Positions 1 through 9,147 of a stretch of DNA of 64,000 nt are shown here, piece after piece; position 1 is the stretch's first letter, and each line of letters starts with the position of its first letter. The stretch covers positions 779,001 to 843,000 of the forward strand of contig NZ_JAUOEO010000001.1 in NCBI RefSeq assembly GCF_030540825.1, written 5' to 3'. The DNA is from Flavivirga spongiicola (GTDB lineage Bacteria > Bacteroidota > Bacteroidia > Flavobacteriales > Flavobacteriaceae). The position numbers and the translations under genes are program-made. The notes beneath the pieces were generated by a model that saw only the letters and a program-made list of their open reading frames with translations, did not search any database and was not told the origin of the DNA.

Positions 1-2
1 AA

Positions 3-506
3 GAAAAGGAAGTTGAAATGACTAAAAAGCAGCTAACTATGATGTATGATCAAAAGCAAACATTGTTGGCACTAAAAGGTCAAGAATCGCCAAAATTTGT
101 TGATTATGAAAATTATGCAGGGGGAACAACATCCTTAGACGATTTAAAAGGCAAGTTTGTATACATTGATGTATGGGCTACATGGTGTGGTCCTTGTAAA
201 GCAGAAATTCCTTATTTAAAAGAAGTAGAAAAAGCTTACCATGATAAAAATATAGAGTTTGTTAGTATCTCAGTAGATAAAGCAGCAGATCAAGCGAAGT
301 GGAAAGAAATGATTGCTGAAAAAGAATTAGGAGGTATTCAATTAATTGCAGATAATAATTTTAAATCTGGTTTTGTACAAGATTATAAAATCAACGGTAT
401 TCCAAGGTTTATACTTATAGATCCTAACGGAAATATAGTTTCTGCAGATGCTCCTAGACCATCTAACGAGAAATTAAAAGATTTATTTAACGAGTTAAAA
501 ATTTAA
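3..506 (+). CDS. TlpA-like thiol-disulfide oxidoreductase, 5' end cut by window edge
   Basis: The frame is already open at base 3, before the first ATG at 18, so this is the C-terminal part of a longer protein whose start lies outside the window. What is visible is a complete thioredoxin-fold TlpA/AhpC-type domain: a WATWCGPC active site (Cys57 and Cys60 counted from the ATG at 18), a cis-proline region IPRF, and a C-terminal APRPS motif shared with four other proteins in the window. By family this is a periplasmic or membrane-tethered disulfide reductase of the ResA/TlpA type. It lies on the opposite strand from the main TlpA array at 4.2-11.5 kb and is probably another paralogue. The substrate is unknown. 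Confidence 0.9.
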   Translation, partial: EKEVEMTKKQLTMMYDQKQTLLALKGQESPKFVDYENYAGGTTSLDDLKGKFVYIDVWATWCGPCKAEIPYLKEVEKAYHDKNIEFVSISVDKAADQAKWKEMIAEKELGGIQLIADNNFKSGFVQDYKINGIPRFILIDPNGNIVSADAPRPSNEKLKDLFNELKI

Positions 507-543
507 TTAAGTAGTTCCTACTTAATTATTCTTTATTGTTTTA

Positions 544-595
544 GTGAGAAGAGTCACTTTGGTCTTTGATTAAATCAAAGTGGTTCTTCGTTAAA
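544..595. terminator. Hairpin after the TlpA gene
   Basis: An imperfect inverted repeat with arms CACTTTG (555-561) and CAAAGTG (575-581), extended by AAGA/TCTT outside, is followed by a T-rich stretch. It sits between the stop at 506 and the next gene, and probably ends the upstream transcript. Confidence 0.5.
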
Positions 596-657
596 AATTT
601 AAAGCTGTGAATTTAAGAACTAGTGCTATTAAAAGCCTTTTTAACAATAAAAAAGAA

Positions 658-2127
658 ATGTCTAACCTTGAAGCTTATTTTAAACCCTTTAGGGATGAGA
701 TTGTCGGTATAGATCAAACCTTCGAGTCACCTTATGGTAAACAGAAGATTATTTATGCGGATTGGACCGCCAGTGGCAGGTTATATAAATCTATAGAAGA
801 GAAGTTATTAAATGATATAGGTCCTTATGTAGCCAATACACATACCGAAACTTCCATAACAGGTTCGGCCATGACATTGGCCTATCACGAGGCCAGAAAC
901 ATCATTAAAGGGCATGTAAATGCTTCCAACGAGGATGTCCTCATAACTGTCGGAACAGGTATGACGGGTGCCATTAACAAGTTTCAACGTATTTTGGGTT
1001 TAAAGGTTAACGAGAGCTTAAAAGAACATACACAGGTTCCGGAAGCTTTAAGACCTATCATTTTTGTATCCCATATGGAACATCATTCCAATCAAACGTC
1101 CTGGTTGGAAACCATTGCCAAGGTTGAAGTCATTCCTTCAAATGAAGCAGGCCTGCCATGTGCCAAAAACTTAGAAAAACTCATTGCAAAGTATAGGGAC
1201 TGCCCCATAAAAATAGCAGCCATTACGGGGTGTTCTAACGTAACAGGCATTAGAACCAATTACCATGAAGTAGCAAAAATCATGCACCAGAACAATGGAC
1301 TGTGTTTTGTGGATTTTGCATGTTCGGCACCATACATAGACATAGATATGCATCCGGAAGACAAAGAAGCGTATTTGGATGCCATTACTTTTTCTCCACA
1401 CAAATTCTTAGGAGGGCCAGGGGCCTCGGGCGTGCTGATCTTTAATAAAAAATTATATAAGAACCTGGTACCGGACAATCCGGGAGGCGGCACAGTATCC
1501 TATACAAACCCCTGGGGGGATCACGATTATATAGACGACATAGAAACCAGAGAAGATGGTGGAACGCCAGGGTTTTTACAGGCTATAAAAATTGCGCTAT
1601 CCATTCAACTTAAGGAGAAGATGGGGGTGCAGAATATCTTGGACAGAGAACATGAGCTAAATGCCATCATTTTTGAAAAACTCAGAGCTATAGAAAATTT
1701 AACCATATTGGCCCCCGAGCATACCGATAGGCTGGGCGTATTCTCGTTTTATATTGAAGATGCTCATTATAATTTAATAGTCAAGCTTTTAAACGACCGT
1801 TTTGGGGTACAGACCAGAGGAGGCTGTTCTTGTGCAGGAACTTATGGCCATTATCTATTAAATGTGGACGAGCCGACCTCTAAATCTATTGAACAAAAGA
1901 TATTAGAAGGTTGCTTGATAGAGCGTCCGGGCTGGGTAAGAATGTCCATCCATCCTACTATGACCAATGCCGATATTCACTTTATCTGTGATGCTATAAA
2001 AGAAGTGGCAGAGAATTATGAGAACTGGGGAAAAGATTATGAATACAACGCTGTGAAAAATGAGTTTATTCATAAAGGAAATCATAATATTGAAAAGCAG
2101 ATAACACAGGAGTGGTTTAATTTATAA
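658..2127 (+). CDS. Class V PLP-dependent aminotransferase / cysteine-desulfurase-like enzyme
   Basis: This is a fold-type I PLP enzyme of aminotransferase class V. The Schiff-base lysine is in the motif FSPHKFLGGPGASG (Lys249 from this start). An HxET-type substrate loop (THTETS), a GTGMTGA cofactor-phosphate turn, an SHMEHHSN segment and a C-terminal RGGCSCAGTYGH segment are all visible. The frame can be extended to a GTG at 607, adding 17 residues; I prefer the ATG at 658 because the extra residues do not resemble the family and an A-rich stretch precedes it. Family members include cysteine desulfurases, selenocysteine lyases and kynureninase-like enzymes. No suf or isc genes are nearby, so a housekeeping SufS role is unlikely and the substrate cannot be named. 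It converges with the DsbD-N-like gene at 2274. Confidence 0.88.
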   Translation: MSNLEAYFKPFRDEIVGIDQTFESPYGKQKIIYADWTASGRLYKSIEEKLLNDIGPYVANTHTETSITGSAMTLAYHEARNIIKGHVNASNEDVLITVGTGMTGAINKFQRILGLKVNESLKEHTQVPEALRPIIFVSHMEHHSNQTSWLETIAKVEVIPSNEAGLPCAKNLEKLIAKYRDCPIKIAAITGCSNVTGIRTNYHEVAKIMHQNNGLCFVDFACSAPYIDIDMHPEDKEAYLDAITFSPHKFLGGPGASGVLIFNKKLYKNLVPDNPGGGTVSYTNPWGDHDYIDDIETREDGGTPGFLQAIKIALSIQLKEKMGVQNILDREHELNAIIFEKLRAIENLTILAPEHTDRLGVFSFYIEDAHYNLIVKLLNDRFGVQTRGGCSCAGTYGHYLLNVDEPTSKSIEQKILEGCLIERPGWVRMSIHPTMTNADIHFICDAIKEVAENYENWGKDYEYNAVKNEFIHKGNHNIEKQITQEWFNL

Positions 2128-2149
2128 AAGAGACAATAGAAAAAATAAA

Positions 2150-2248
2150 TGTCATTCAGAGCATTCCGACAGTTGTCGGAGTCGAAGAATCTTATATTTT
2201 GTAAATCAATATGATTTTAAGAGATTCTTCGCTGCACTCTGAATGACA
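2150..2248. repeat. Palindromic intergenic element (MITE/REP-like)
   Basis: The outer arms TGTCATTCAGAG (2150-2161) and CTCTGAATGACA (2237-2248) are perfect. A second arm pair, around CGAAGAATCTTA and TAAGAGATTCTTCG, lies inside, as does a small perfect hairpin TCCGACA-GT-TGTCGGA (2165-2180). It sits between two convergent genes and could act as a bidirectional terminator. The core resembles the palindrome at 24527-24597. Confidence 0.75.
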
Positions 2249-2273
2249 AAATTACCAGAGAAATAAAAACATG

Positions 2274-2768
2274 TTATTTCTCTACATGTTTCTCTACAAC
2301 ATTTATTCTCAGAATAACTGGAAAACTTTGTGGTGGTTCACAATAATCAATGTTACAAGCCTGATAGGTCACAGTTCCTTTAATTTTATGTTTGCCTGGA
2401 GTAAGCCCTTTAGTAGACATTAAACTTTGCTTCATCACGACTCCACTCCCCTTATATACTTGACCAGTAATGCTGTTACTTGGAGTTGGGATTTGTATTT
2501 CATCAGCTGTCATGCCTTCGGGTGCTTTAAACCCAATAGTGCTAACTATATAGCCTTTGGCTTCATTAGCTCTATTAGGGGCATAAATATGCCAGCCTGT
2601 TTTCATGTTAAAGGTGACACTTATATCTATGTTTTGACCAACTGCAACCTCCTTAGGAGCCTCGACACTATAAGTCACAGATCTATCACTACTTTGAGCC
2701 ACAACCGTAGTCGATAAATAAAGCAGTATAAGTACCGCCATCATTATTTTTACAATACCTTTAATCAT
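2274..2768 (-). CDS. Secreted DsbD N-terminal (alpha) domain-like protein
   Basis: A 164-residue protein with a signal peptide (hydrophobic residues about 5-23, cleavage near VVAQ) followed by one immunoglobulin-like domain. It contains GWHIYAP near residue 58 and YQACNIDYCEPP near residue 135. These match the N-terminal domain of DsbD, where a cysteine pair (here Cys138 and Cys143) passes electrons from the membrane domain to periplasmic partners. The DsbD membrane and C-terminal thioredoxin domains are absent, so it is a free-standing alpha-domain. It is the last gene of a leftward group beginning with the FG-GAP gene, 5 bp upstream. Partnership with the nearby TlpA proteins is inference from context. 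Confidence 0.8.
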   Translation of the reverse strand: MIKGIVKIMMAVLILLYLSTTVVAQSSDRSVTYSVEAPKEVAVGQNIDISVTFNMKTGWHIYAPNRANEAKGYIVSTIGFKAPEGMTADEIQIPTPSNSITGQVYKGSGVVMKQSLMSTKGLTPGKHKIKGTVTYQACNIDYCEPPQSFPVILRINVVEKHVEK

Positions 2769-2773
2769 CTTTA

Positions 2774-4126
2774 TTATTTTTGTATATATACCATGATATG
2801 GCTATGCATAAAACTACTACTCGTTTGTTCGCGACCATAATAAGTTTCAGTTACTGTTTCTAAAAACGGTTCTAATTCTTTTCTCAGCTCATTGTACTGC
2901 TTGCTTTTATCGCCTCTACCGAATACTCCCGATTTATAACGATAAATACCAGGCTCTAAACCAATCTCTTTATCTAGATCTGCCATTTGTTGTCTCAGTG
3001 CTGTTACTCGTTTTTGCTCCTTTTTACTTAAATCTTTTCGTGGTGTACTTCTATTGAACCAAGTGCCTACCAATAGATCCATTTTACCATCCATATTATA
3101 ATCGGCCACATGAACTTGGCTACGAGCCCCGTGTTGTGGTGAGCTGTCTTCTGGCATCCATTGCTCCACCGCTCCTGCTTCTAACAGCACTTCACGAGAG
3201 TTAAACACTGGAGCACCTTCTTCGCCACTATTGCGAAGCAAATAAACGCGACCAGTAATAGTGCCCAATAAAATATCTTGCAAACCGTCACCATCCCAGT
3301 CTGCCACTGCTGGTGCCGCATGGGATTCCTGAATGGCACGTTCACCAGCTACTTTAATTTCGTAGGTATCTGGGTAGTAATTCTTCGTTAAAAAGGAAGG
3401 CTGTGATGGGATGGCGCTACCTGCAGTTACCGACCCAATAGATGGCATATTAGTTCCTAAGCGTAAAAATAGTTCACCACTGTTTTTGCCAATACCACTA
3501 CCAATAATCAAATCAGGTACATCATCATCATTCCAGTCTGTCCATGCGACATTCGATCCAAGGTTATTAGAGGAATAAAGGGTATCAATAAATTCACTTC
3601 TTCCAATTAATGGAATTCCAGCTTGATCTACAAGCGTCTGCCGATCTGAGAAACGCGTACCGCCTAAGCCCTTAAACCAATAGGCAAGTCCACCGTAACT
3701 TCCGGAAGCCAGATCCAATATACCATCATCATCTACATCTAAGAGTTGTGGCCCTGCCGCTACACAACACCAGTTTGGTACCATGGCGTCCTTGTCGCCA
3801 GCAGAGAGTAACACTGCGTTACCATCATACTTTGGATCTGAATTCGTGCCATGGTTTTGATAGAAACGAAATTTCCCATCATAAGATCCAACAATCAAAT
3901 CCCTTTTACCATCACCATTCAAATCAGCCAGAAATGGTGCTGCATGGGCCATTGGATCCACATCGGCCATATCAAGAATGGAGTCTCCTGCCTTGATAAG
4001 GAATGACTCTTTGTACCAATCTTGTACTATAGTGCTTTCTACTGATTTATTTTCTTGAGCCGCCATTTTATTGGTAAACGAAATTGATAGGATGAAAGCT
4101 ATATATAGAATTCTTTGTGTTTGCAT
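2774..4126 (-). CDS. Secreted FG-GAP/VCBS-repeat protein
   Basis: A signal peptide (residues 1-23, ending MAAQ) is followed by several FG-GAP/VCBS-type repeats. Each carries a calcium-binding-like aspartate loop such as DLNGDGKRDLIVG, DVDDDGILDLASG, DWNDDDVPDLIIG, DWDGDGLQDILLG and DYNMDGKMDLLVG, spaced about 60-90 residues apart. This predicts an extracytoplasmic beta-propeller. The C-terminal 90 residues are charged and partly helical (a KKEQKR stretch) and show no known domain. The molecular role is unknown; such proteins often act in surface binding or as scaffolds. It is followed after 5 bp by the DsbD-N-like gene and preceded after 39 bp by a TlpA gene, so it probably shares their transcript. 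Confidence 0.85.
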   Translation of the reverse strand: MQTQRILYIAFILSISFTNKMAAQENKSVESTIVQDWYKESFLIKAGDSILDMADVDPMAHAAPFLADLNGDGKRDLIVGSYDGKFRFYQNHGTNSDPKYDGNAVLLSAGDKDAMVPNWCCVAAGPQLLDVDDDGILDLASGSYGGLAYWFKGLGGTRFSDRQTLVDQAGIPLIGRSEFIDTLYSSNNLGSNVAWTDWNDDDVPDLIIGSGIGKNSGELFLRLGTNMPSIGSVTAGSAIPSQPSFLTKNYYPDTYEIKVAGERAIQESHAAPAVADWDGDGLQDILLGTITGRVYLLRNSGEEGAPVFNSREVLLEAGAVEQWMPEDSSPQHGARSQVHVADYNMDGKMDLLVGTWFNRSTPRKDLSKKEQKRVTALRQQMADLDKEIGLEPGIYRYKSGVFGRGDKSKQYNELRKELEPFLETVTETYYGREQTSSSFMHSHIMVYIQK

Positions 4127-4165
4127 GTTACTTTTATTTATTAAAATTTGAAGATTTTTTATTTG

Positions 4166-5566
4166 CTAATTAAGTAATGTCATTAATTGCTCTTTCAATT
4201 CAGGATTAGAAGGTCTCTTAGCATCAATATCTATAACCTTTCCTTCCTGATCAAATAGTAAAAAACGAGGAATACTATTTACGCCATATTCTTTGGTTAT
4301 TCCTGAACTAAATGCACTATCTGCTACTAATTGTACACCGGTTAAATTATTGTCCTTTACAAATGACTTCCATTTGTCCTTGTCCTTTGGTTTGTCTACT
4401 GAAACACTTACAAATTCAATAGCCTTTCCATGAAGTTCTTTTTCTAACTTTTGAATGTGTGGTATTTCTGCTTTACAAGGACCACACCATGTAGCCCATA
4501 CATCAATGTATACATATTTCCCTCTAAAATCCTTGAATGATACCTGTTCCCCTTTTATGTTCTTAGCTATGAAATTATACCCTAGCGCTCCCGCTTCGTA
4601 TTTACCCAATTTACTCTCCAATGCGTCTAGCTGTTTACGAATAAAAGGATTAGAGTTTAATATTTTTTTATGCTTCTCAACTATATTATAATATGTATCA
4701 TTGAGTGCTTTAGTGCGTTTTAATACTTCTAATAAAACGTATGCGCGGAGGGTATCGTTAGAAACACTTTCTTTTATCCACCAATAACTATCAGGTTGTG
4801 ATAGTTGTGTATCTAAAAGAGCCAGCCTGCGATACTGAAAAAGCCTAAGCGCTTCCATGCCTTCTGGTATTTCAAGAGCCACTGCAGATTTAAAAGTGTC
4901 CATAGTCACAAATTCGCTATAGTAATCAGGAATTTCTTCCTCTTTAGGGTATTTCCCTCGCATGCCATACAAAAAAGACAGGGCTGTTCTTATTGTTGTC
5001 ATATCTATGTGTGCATGCATCAGTCTATTAAAATTTGTGTTTTTACTAGCTACTTTTTTATGAAACGCTTGCATTTTTTGTGAAAATTGCTCGTAAAATG
5101 GAAAGAAATGCTCATAGGCGTTTTTTTCAGAGTGATTTCCTATTGAATAGAAATTTAAGGTATCTGTTAAAGCAACCCATTCAGAAAGAAGCTCATTTTC
5201 TTTATCTGGAACCTGAGGCATTTTATAACCTGTGCTATCTAATTCAATATTAAAAGTCTGCCCCTTTTTAATGTACAAAGGGATATGGTTAAATACATAA
5301 TTATATTTCTCAGTTCTCAGGTGATAAAAACCTTCAGATTCGGGCAGTAAATTAAATTGAAAATTATTGTTAGCATCAACAGAAGCAGAATCAACTACTT
5401 GCAATTGTCCATGATTCATTTTATATAATTTCAACTTTTTGAAATCAGAAGACATTTGTGAGCTACCTTGAATGATGGTTGACTCTGTTTTTGTTGATTC
5501 ATGGGACTGTTTGCAAGACAGCATGAAACACACTGCTAAGCACATTGTAATTATATTTCTAGTCAT
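4166..5566 (-). CDS. TlpA-family thiol-disulfide oxidoreductase lipoprotein
   Basis: The N-terminus carries a lipoprotein signal (CLAVCFMLSC, Cys18). An extended, partly helical region of about 310 residues resembling the DUF4369-type N-terminal parts of Bacteroidota TlpA proteins follows, then a TlpA thioredoxin domain with WATWCGPC (active-site Cys361 and Cys364), the cis-proline segment SIPRF and a C-terminal AKRPSNPEL. It is probably an outer- or inner-membrane lipoprotein acting as a disulfide reductase. It lies 11 bp downstream of a paralogue (5578-6942). The two share an exact 32-bp stretch and near-identical catalytic domains, so they look like a tandem duplicate. Confidence 0.92.
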   Translation of the reverse strand: MTRNIITMCLAVCFMLSCKQSHESTKTESTIIQGSSQMSSDFKKLKLYKMNHGQLQVVDSASVDANNNFQFNLLPESEGFYHLRTEKYNYVFNHIPLYIKKGQTFNIELDSTGYKMPQVPDKENELLSEWVALTDTLNFYSIGNHSEKNAYEHFFPFYEQFSQKMQAFHKKVASKNTNFNRLMHAHIDMTTIRTALSFLYGMRGKYPKEEEIPDYYSEFVTMDTFKSAVALEIPEGMEALRLFQYRRLALLDTQLSQPDSYWWIKESVSNDTLRAYVLLEVLKRTKALNDTYYNIVEKHKKILNSNPFIRKQLDALESKLGKYEAGALGYNFIAKNIKGEQVSFKDFRGKYVYIDVWATWCGPCKAEIPHIQKLEKELHGKAIEFVSVSVDKPKDKDKWKSFVKDNNLTGVQLVADSAFSSGITKEYGVNSIPRFLLFDQEGKVIDIDAKRPSNPELKEQLMTLLN

Positions 5567-5577
5567 TCTTATTTCTT

Positions 5578-6942
5578 TTAATTTATTAACTGTTCTAATT
5601 GTGTTTTTAATTCTGGATTTGACGGTCTCTTGGCATTTGAATCGACAATGACACCATCTTTATCAAATAGCAAAAACCTAGGTATGGATTTAATTTTGTA
5701 ATCTTTCGCAAGGCGAGAATTAAAAGCATCTTCAGCAATTAACTGTATTCCGGATAATGCTTCCTTTTCAACAAAATTTTTCCATGTTTCATGACTTTTG
5801 GGTTTATCCAAAGAAATACTTACAAACTGTATGTCTTTATCATGTAGCTCTTTTTCTAACTTTTGAATGTGTGGTATTTCAGCTTTACATGGCCCACACC
5901 AAGTAGCCCACACATCTATATAAACATATTTTCCTTTAAAATCTTTAAACGATACTTCTTTACCTTCTATGTCTTTATAAGTAAATGGGTATCCTTGGGT
6001 TCCTGGATCAATATTTTTTATTTTAGATTCGAAGTCAGCAATTCTTTTCTCAACATATTTACTTAGTACGATATCTTTTCTAAATGGTTCGATAAAATTT
6101 AAATACTCCTTGTTATAAGTTTTAAACGACCTTAGATTATTTAAAATATAATATCCTCTTAGCGTGTCATTTTCTATATCATTCACCATCCAGCTTAATG
6201 AGTTTTTATCTAACTTAATACCTGCATTCAGACTTCTATGAAGTTGATGACTCCCAAAAGCGCGCATCACACCAGGAAGATCAAGTATCATGGTTGATTT
6301 GTAATTATCCCCCTGCATCAGGTTCTGATAAAATTTAGCCGATTTTTCTTCAGGTGAATTAGGAAATGTTAAGCAGATAATAGCAGCCTCTATATCTAAA
6401 TTTATTAATGCATGCATGAGCTCATTAAAACGCCCATTTGAAGTATTAACCTTGTCGTGATACTTTTTTACTTTATCAATATTTTTTTCATAAAATGAGA
6501 AAGCACTCGTAGGTTTTTCATTTGAATTTGCAGCAAAATTGGGCGTGAACTTTTTTTGTTCTTCCATCCAATTAGTTAATACTTTATTTTCTTCGTCAGA
6601 GCTTTCTAACAATACCTTTCCATCAGATTTGGCTGTAATTTTTATAGCCATGTTCTCTTTTATATAAATAGATCTTTTAAAAGGTCCAATATTTAAAACG
6701 TAAAAACCCTCTCCGTCTGGTTTTATGTGAAAACCAAATTGTTTACCCTCATTTAATTGGCAAGTACTTATTAATGTTTGTGTACCGTGTTCAACTTTAT
6801 ACAAGCTGACCTCAACTTTATCAGATGTATCAAACATACCTTCAATAGTGGTATATCCATTATCTTTACTTGATGAATCATTTGCGCAAGACACGGCAAT
6901 ACTCATAATGAGGATTAAGAATAATAAATTAGATGTTTTCAT
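5578..6942 (-). CDS. TlpA-family thiol-disulfide oxidoreductase lipoprotein
   Basis: Same architecture as its downstream neighbour: lipoprotein signal (LIMSIAVSC), a long N-terminal Bacteroidota-type region, then a TlpA thioredoxin domain with WATWCGPC, SIPRF and AKRPSNPEL. The open frame reaches a GTG at 6966, but the ATG at 6942 gives a compact lipoprotein signal and is preferred. The domain is of the ResA/TlpA type that reduces or isomerises disulfides outside the cytoplasm. The spacing to the upstream TlpA gene is 27 bp and to the downstream one 11 bp, consistent with one operon. The substrate is unknown. Confidence 0.92.
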   Translation of the reverse strand: MKTSNLLFLILIMSIAVSCANDSSSKDNGYTTIEGMFDTSDKVEVSLYKVEHGTQTLISTCQLNEGKQFGFHIKPDGEGFYVLNIGPFKRSIYIKENMAIKITAKSDGKVLLESSDEENKVLTNWMEEQKKFTPNFAANSNEKPTSAFSFYEKNIDKVKKYHDKVNTSNGRFNELMHALINLDIEAAIICLTFPNSPEEKSAKFYQNLMQGDNYKSTMILDLPGVMRAFGSHQLHRSLNAGIKLDKNSLSWMVNDIENDTLRGYYILNNLRSFKTYNKEYLNFIEPFRKDIVLSKYVEKRIADFESKIKNIDPGTQGYPFTYKDIEGKEVSFKDFKGKYVYIDVWATWCGPCKAEIPHIQKLEKELHDKDIQFVSISLDKPKSHETWKNFVEKEALSGIQLIAEDAFNSRLAKDYKIKSIPRFLLFDKDGVIVDSNAKRPSNPELKTQLEQLIN

Positions 6943-6969
6943 AATTAATGTTGTTTTTAACTTCACGCT

Positions 6970-8004
6970 TTAAATACCATTGCTGATAAATAGTTTATTT
7001 ATTTTTTCTTTCTCAGAAGGTCTTGGAGCATCATAATCAATAATGTTTCCTTTTGGATCTAAGAGAATAAACCTTGGGATTCCTTTTATATAATAATCTT
7101 TCATAAAATCAATATTCCCTGCATTTGGTGAAAGTAATTGAACGCCTCCCATATGCTTTTCTTTAATCATAGCTTTCCACTTTTCTTTATCTTTTTGAGC
7201 ATCACTAGAAATACTTACAAAGACAATATTCTTGTCTTTATATTCTTTGGCTATTTCTTCTAAATAAGGTATTTGATATTTGCAAGGACCGCACCACGTA
7301 GCCCACAAATCTATATATACATATTTGCCTCTAAAATCTGAAAGTGATGTTGTAGAACCATCAAAGTTTTCGAAATTCTCAAAAGAAGGTGAAGAGGTTC
7401 CTTTCTTTAATTTTTGCGATATTTCATAAGCACTTTCGTAGTTAGATCTATAGATATTAATCATTCTTTCATTATCGCTTTCCGCGCCTATAATATCTTC
7501 TTCAGCAATATTTTTGTATGATCTTAGAAGCGTTGTATATTTCTCTTTTAGCAACTTGATCTTAGCATCAAAAATTGCTTTAGATTCTCTGTACCATAAT
7601 TCATCAAAACCATCCTCAGAATTATCAATTTTTGCTTTTTCGTTATAAAAATTATTTAAATCAGCTTGGTCTAAAGTATAGTTTAAAGTATTTCTAAAAT
7701 CATTTGCATCTGCTGTAAAGTGAATATCTGCTCCTTTATTTATTTTTAATCTCACCAAGCCTTCTCTATTCAATTCAGGCATTATTATTTGGAATAACCC
7801 CTTGGGAGCATGCAAAGTATCTTTAAACAGACCCTTTTCGTTTAAAGTAATTTCTTTTGAACCTTCAGCCATACTAAATAGCGAAAACGCTTTAGATTCT
7901 GCATTTTTTATTTGCCCCGAAATAATGGTGTATTCTGGGTGAACGGTCTGGCCTTTGCAAGACGTATGACCAATTAATACTAGTATTAAAAATATTTTTT
8001 TCAT
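6970..8004 (-). CDS. TlpA-family thiol-disulfide oxidoreductase
   Basis: A shorter member of the array (344 residues). The lipoprotein-type signal (FLILVLIGHTSC) is followed by a beta-rich N-terminal region, a charged helical segment (about residues 120-200) and a TlpA domain with LWATWCGPC (Cys238 and Cys241), GIPRF and APRPSEKEK. The C-terminal domain is closer to that of the truncated gene at the left edge (both have GIPRFI and APRPS) than to the two downstream paralogues. Predicted role: extracytoplasmic disulfide reduction. The gap of 65 bp to the upstream thioredoxin gene leaves the operon boundary open. Confidence 0.92.
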   Translation of the reverse strand: MKKIFLILVLIGHTSCKGQTVHPEYTIISGQIKNAESKAFSLFSMAEGSKEITLNEKGLFKDTLHAPKGLFQIIMPELNREGLVRLKINKGADIHFTADANDFRNTLNYTLDQADLNNFYNEKAKIDNSEDGFDELWYRESKAIFDAKIKLLKEKYTTLLRSYKNIAEEDIIGAESDNERMINIYRSNYESAYEISQKLKKGTSSPSFENFENFDGSTTSLSDFRGKYVYIDLWATWCGPCKYQIPYLEEIAKEYKDKNIVFVSISSDAQKDKEKWKAMIKEKHMGGVQLLSPNAGNIDFMKDYYIKGIPRFILLDPKGNIIDYDAPRPSEKEKINKLFISNGI

Positions 8005-8069
8005 GATTGATGTTTTTAATTCTGAATTAAACTTTTTAAAGGATCTGAAAAAACCTTAAAATGTTCTGA

Positions 8070-8915
8070 TTATTGAATTCTATTATTATCAAAATCCTTT
8101 TGAAATGATTCACTAAATTTTGTCCACTCTTTTTTTGTAAATATGGGTTTTGCTTTTTCTAAAACTTCATTGTAAGCCGCCTGATCATTCTTTTTCCCTA
8201 ATGACATAGCCTTTCTTTTTAATATTGTAAAAAGATTGTTTCTCATTTGCATTCTACTATAATCTTTAGCTAACTGTTCTGCATTATTCAATATATAGTC
8301 AGCATATTTTCCACCAACTCTAAGTCCGGTCATAATTGCGAAAGGTATTTCAGCACTTAAATCCTGTTGATTTTTTAAATAGGAATCCAATACCTCGAAA
8401 GAAACATCTCTTTTGTTTTTTAAGTAAGCATCATTATAAAATTTGGGGTAATTTCCCTCTAGGCTATTACTGTATTTTTTATGTATTTTTTTATCAGCAT
8501 TCTCTTTTACAGTATTTAATAAAGAAGTAAAATCGTCGACCTCATAAAGTCCCGAGGTAATATCTAGAACAATACCGTCAGCAGTTAAGAATACAAAGGT
8601 CGGGAACCCTGTAACACCATATTTTAAACTTATTTTTTTGCCAATGTCTTCTTTTAAAATATCTGATTTGAATGATACAAAATCACGATTCAAAATGTTT
8701 GATACTTTTTCGTTTGTAAAAACATTTTCATCCATTAACTTACAAGGAAAACATCCAGTAAAATATAAGTCCACAAAGATTAACTTCTGTTCTACTTTCG
8801 CTGTATTTAAAAGGTCACTCCATGAAGTATCTTGAAATGTTACTTGTGATATCCCTAATAAAGGAGTTAAACAAATAAGTATAGTAGCTATATAAAATTT
8901 TAGATTTTTTTTCAC
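8070..8915 (-). CDS. Secreted thioredoxin-fold protein with CFPC active site
   Basis: A signal peptide (residues 1-23) is followed by a thioredoxin-like domain of the thioredoxin_7/DUF255-like type: FVDLYFTGCFPCKLMDENVF (Cys55 and Cys58), then a KYGVTGFPTFVFL cis-proline segment. A helical C-terminal extension of about 130 residues has no recognised domain. The CFPC pair and the MDE segment after it are typical of periplasmic thioredoxins that reduce partner proteins, not of TlpA. It lies in the TlpA array, same strand, with 65 bp to the next gene. Function beyond disulfide chemistry is not known. Confidence 0.85.
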   Translation of the reverse strand: MKKNLKFYIATILICLTPLLGISQVTFQDTSWSDLLNTAKVEQKLIFVDLYFTGCFPCKLMDENVFTNEKVSNILNRDFVSFKSDILKEDIGKKISLKYGVTGFPTFVFLTADGIVLDITSGLYEVDDFTSLLNTVKENADKKIHKKYSNSLEGNYPKFYNDAYLKNKRDVSFEVLDSYLKNQQDLSAEIPFAIMTGLRVGGKYADYILNNAEQLAKDYSRMQMRNNLFTILKRKAMSLGKKNDQAAYNEVLEKAKPIFTKKEWTKFSESFQKDFDNNRIQ

Positions 8916-8960
8916 ACGTTTAAATTTTAGTAATTATTTGATAATAAATTTTTTATAAAA

Positions 8961-9006
8961 CCTACCGGCAGGCAGGTTGAGAACGTGTGCAACCACTTCG
9001 TTCTCA
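8961..9006. repeat. Small palindromic repeat
   Basis: Within the 232-bp gap between the thioredoxin and protease genes lies a CCTACCGGCAGGCAGG segment followed by a short hairpin, TGAGAACG (8978-8985) and CGTTCTCA (8999-9006). It looks like a fragment of a dispersed intergenic repeat. The rest of the gap holds nothing I recognise. Confidence 0.4.
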
Positions 9007-9147
9007 CATTAAAAATTTCAAACATTACCTTTTGTGAAAAAATGCTTAAAATTTGTTAATGTTCGTTTCATGTTATTTAAATTTTACGGTACATGCTAAC
9101 ATACCTTTTTATGGATTTATAGATGTTCTATTCATTGAAATTCATCT

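Noticed and set aside
607..660. GTG at 607 as start of the class V enzyme
   Set aside because: The ATG at 658 fits the family start better; the extra 17 residues have no counterpart that I recognise.
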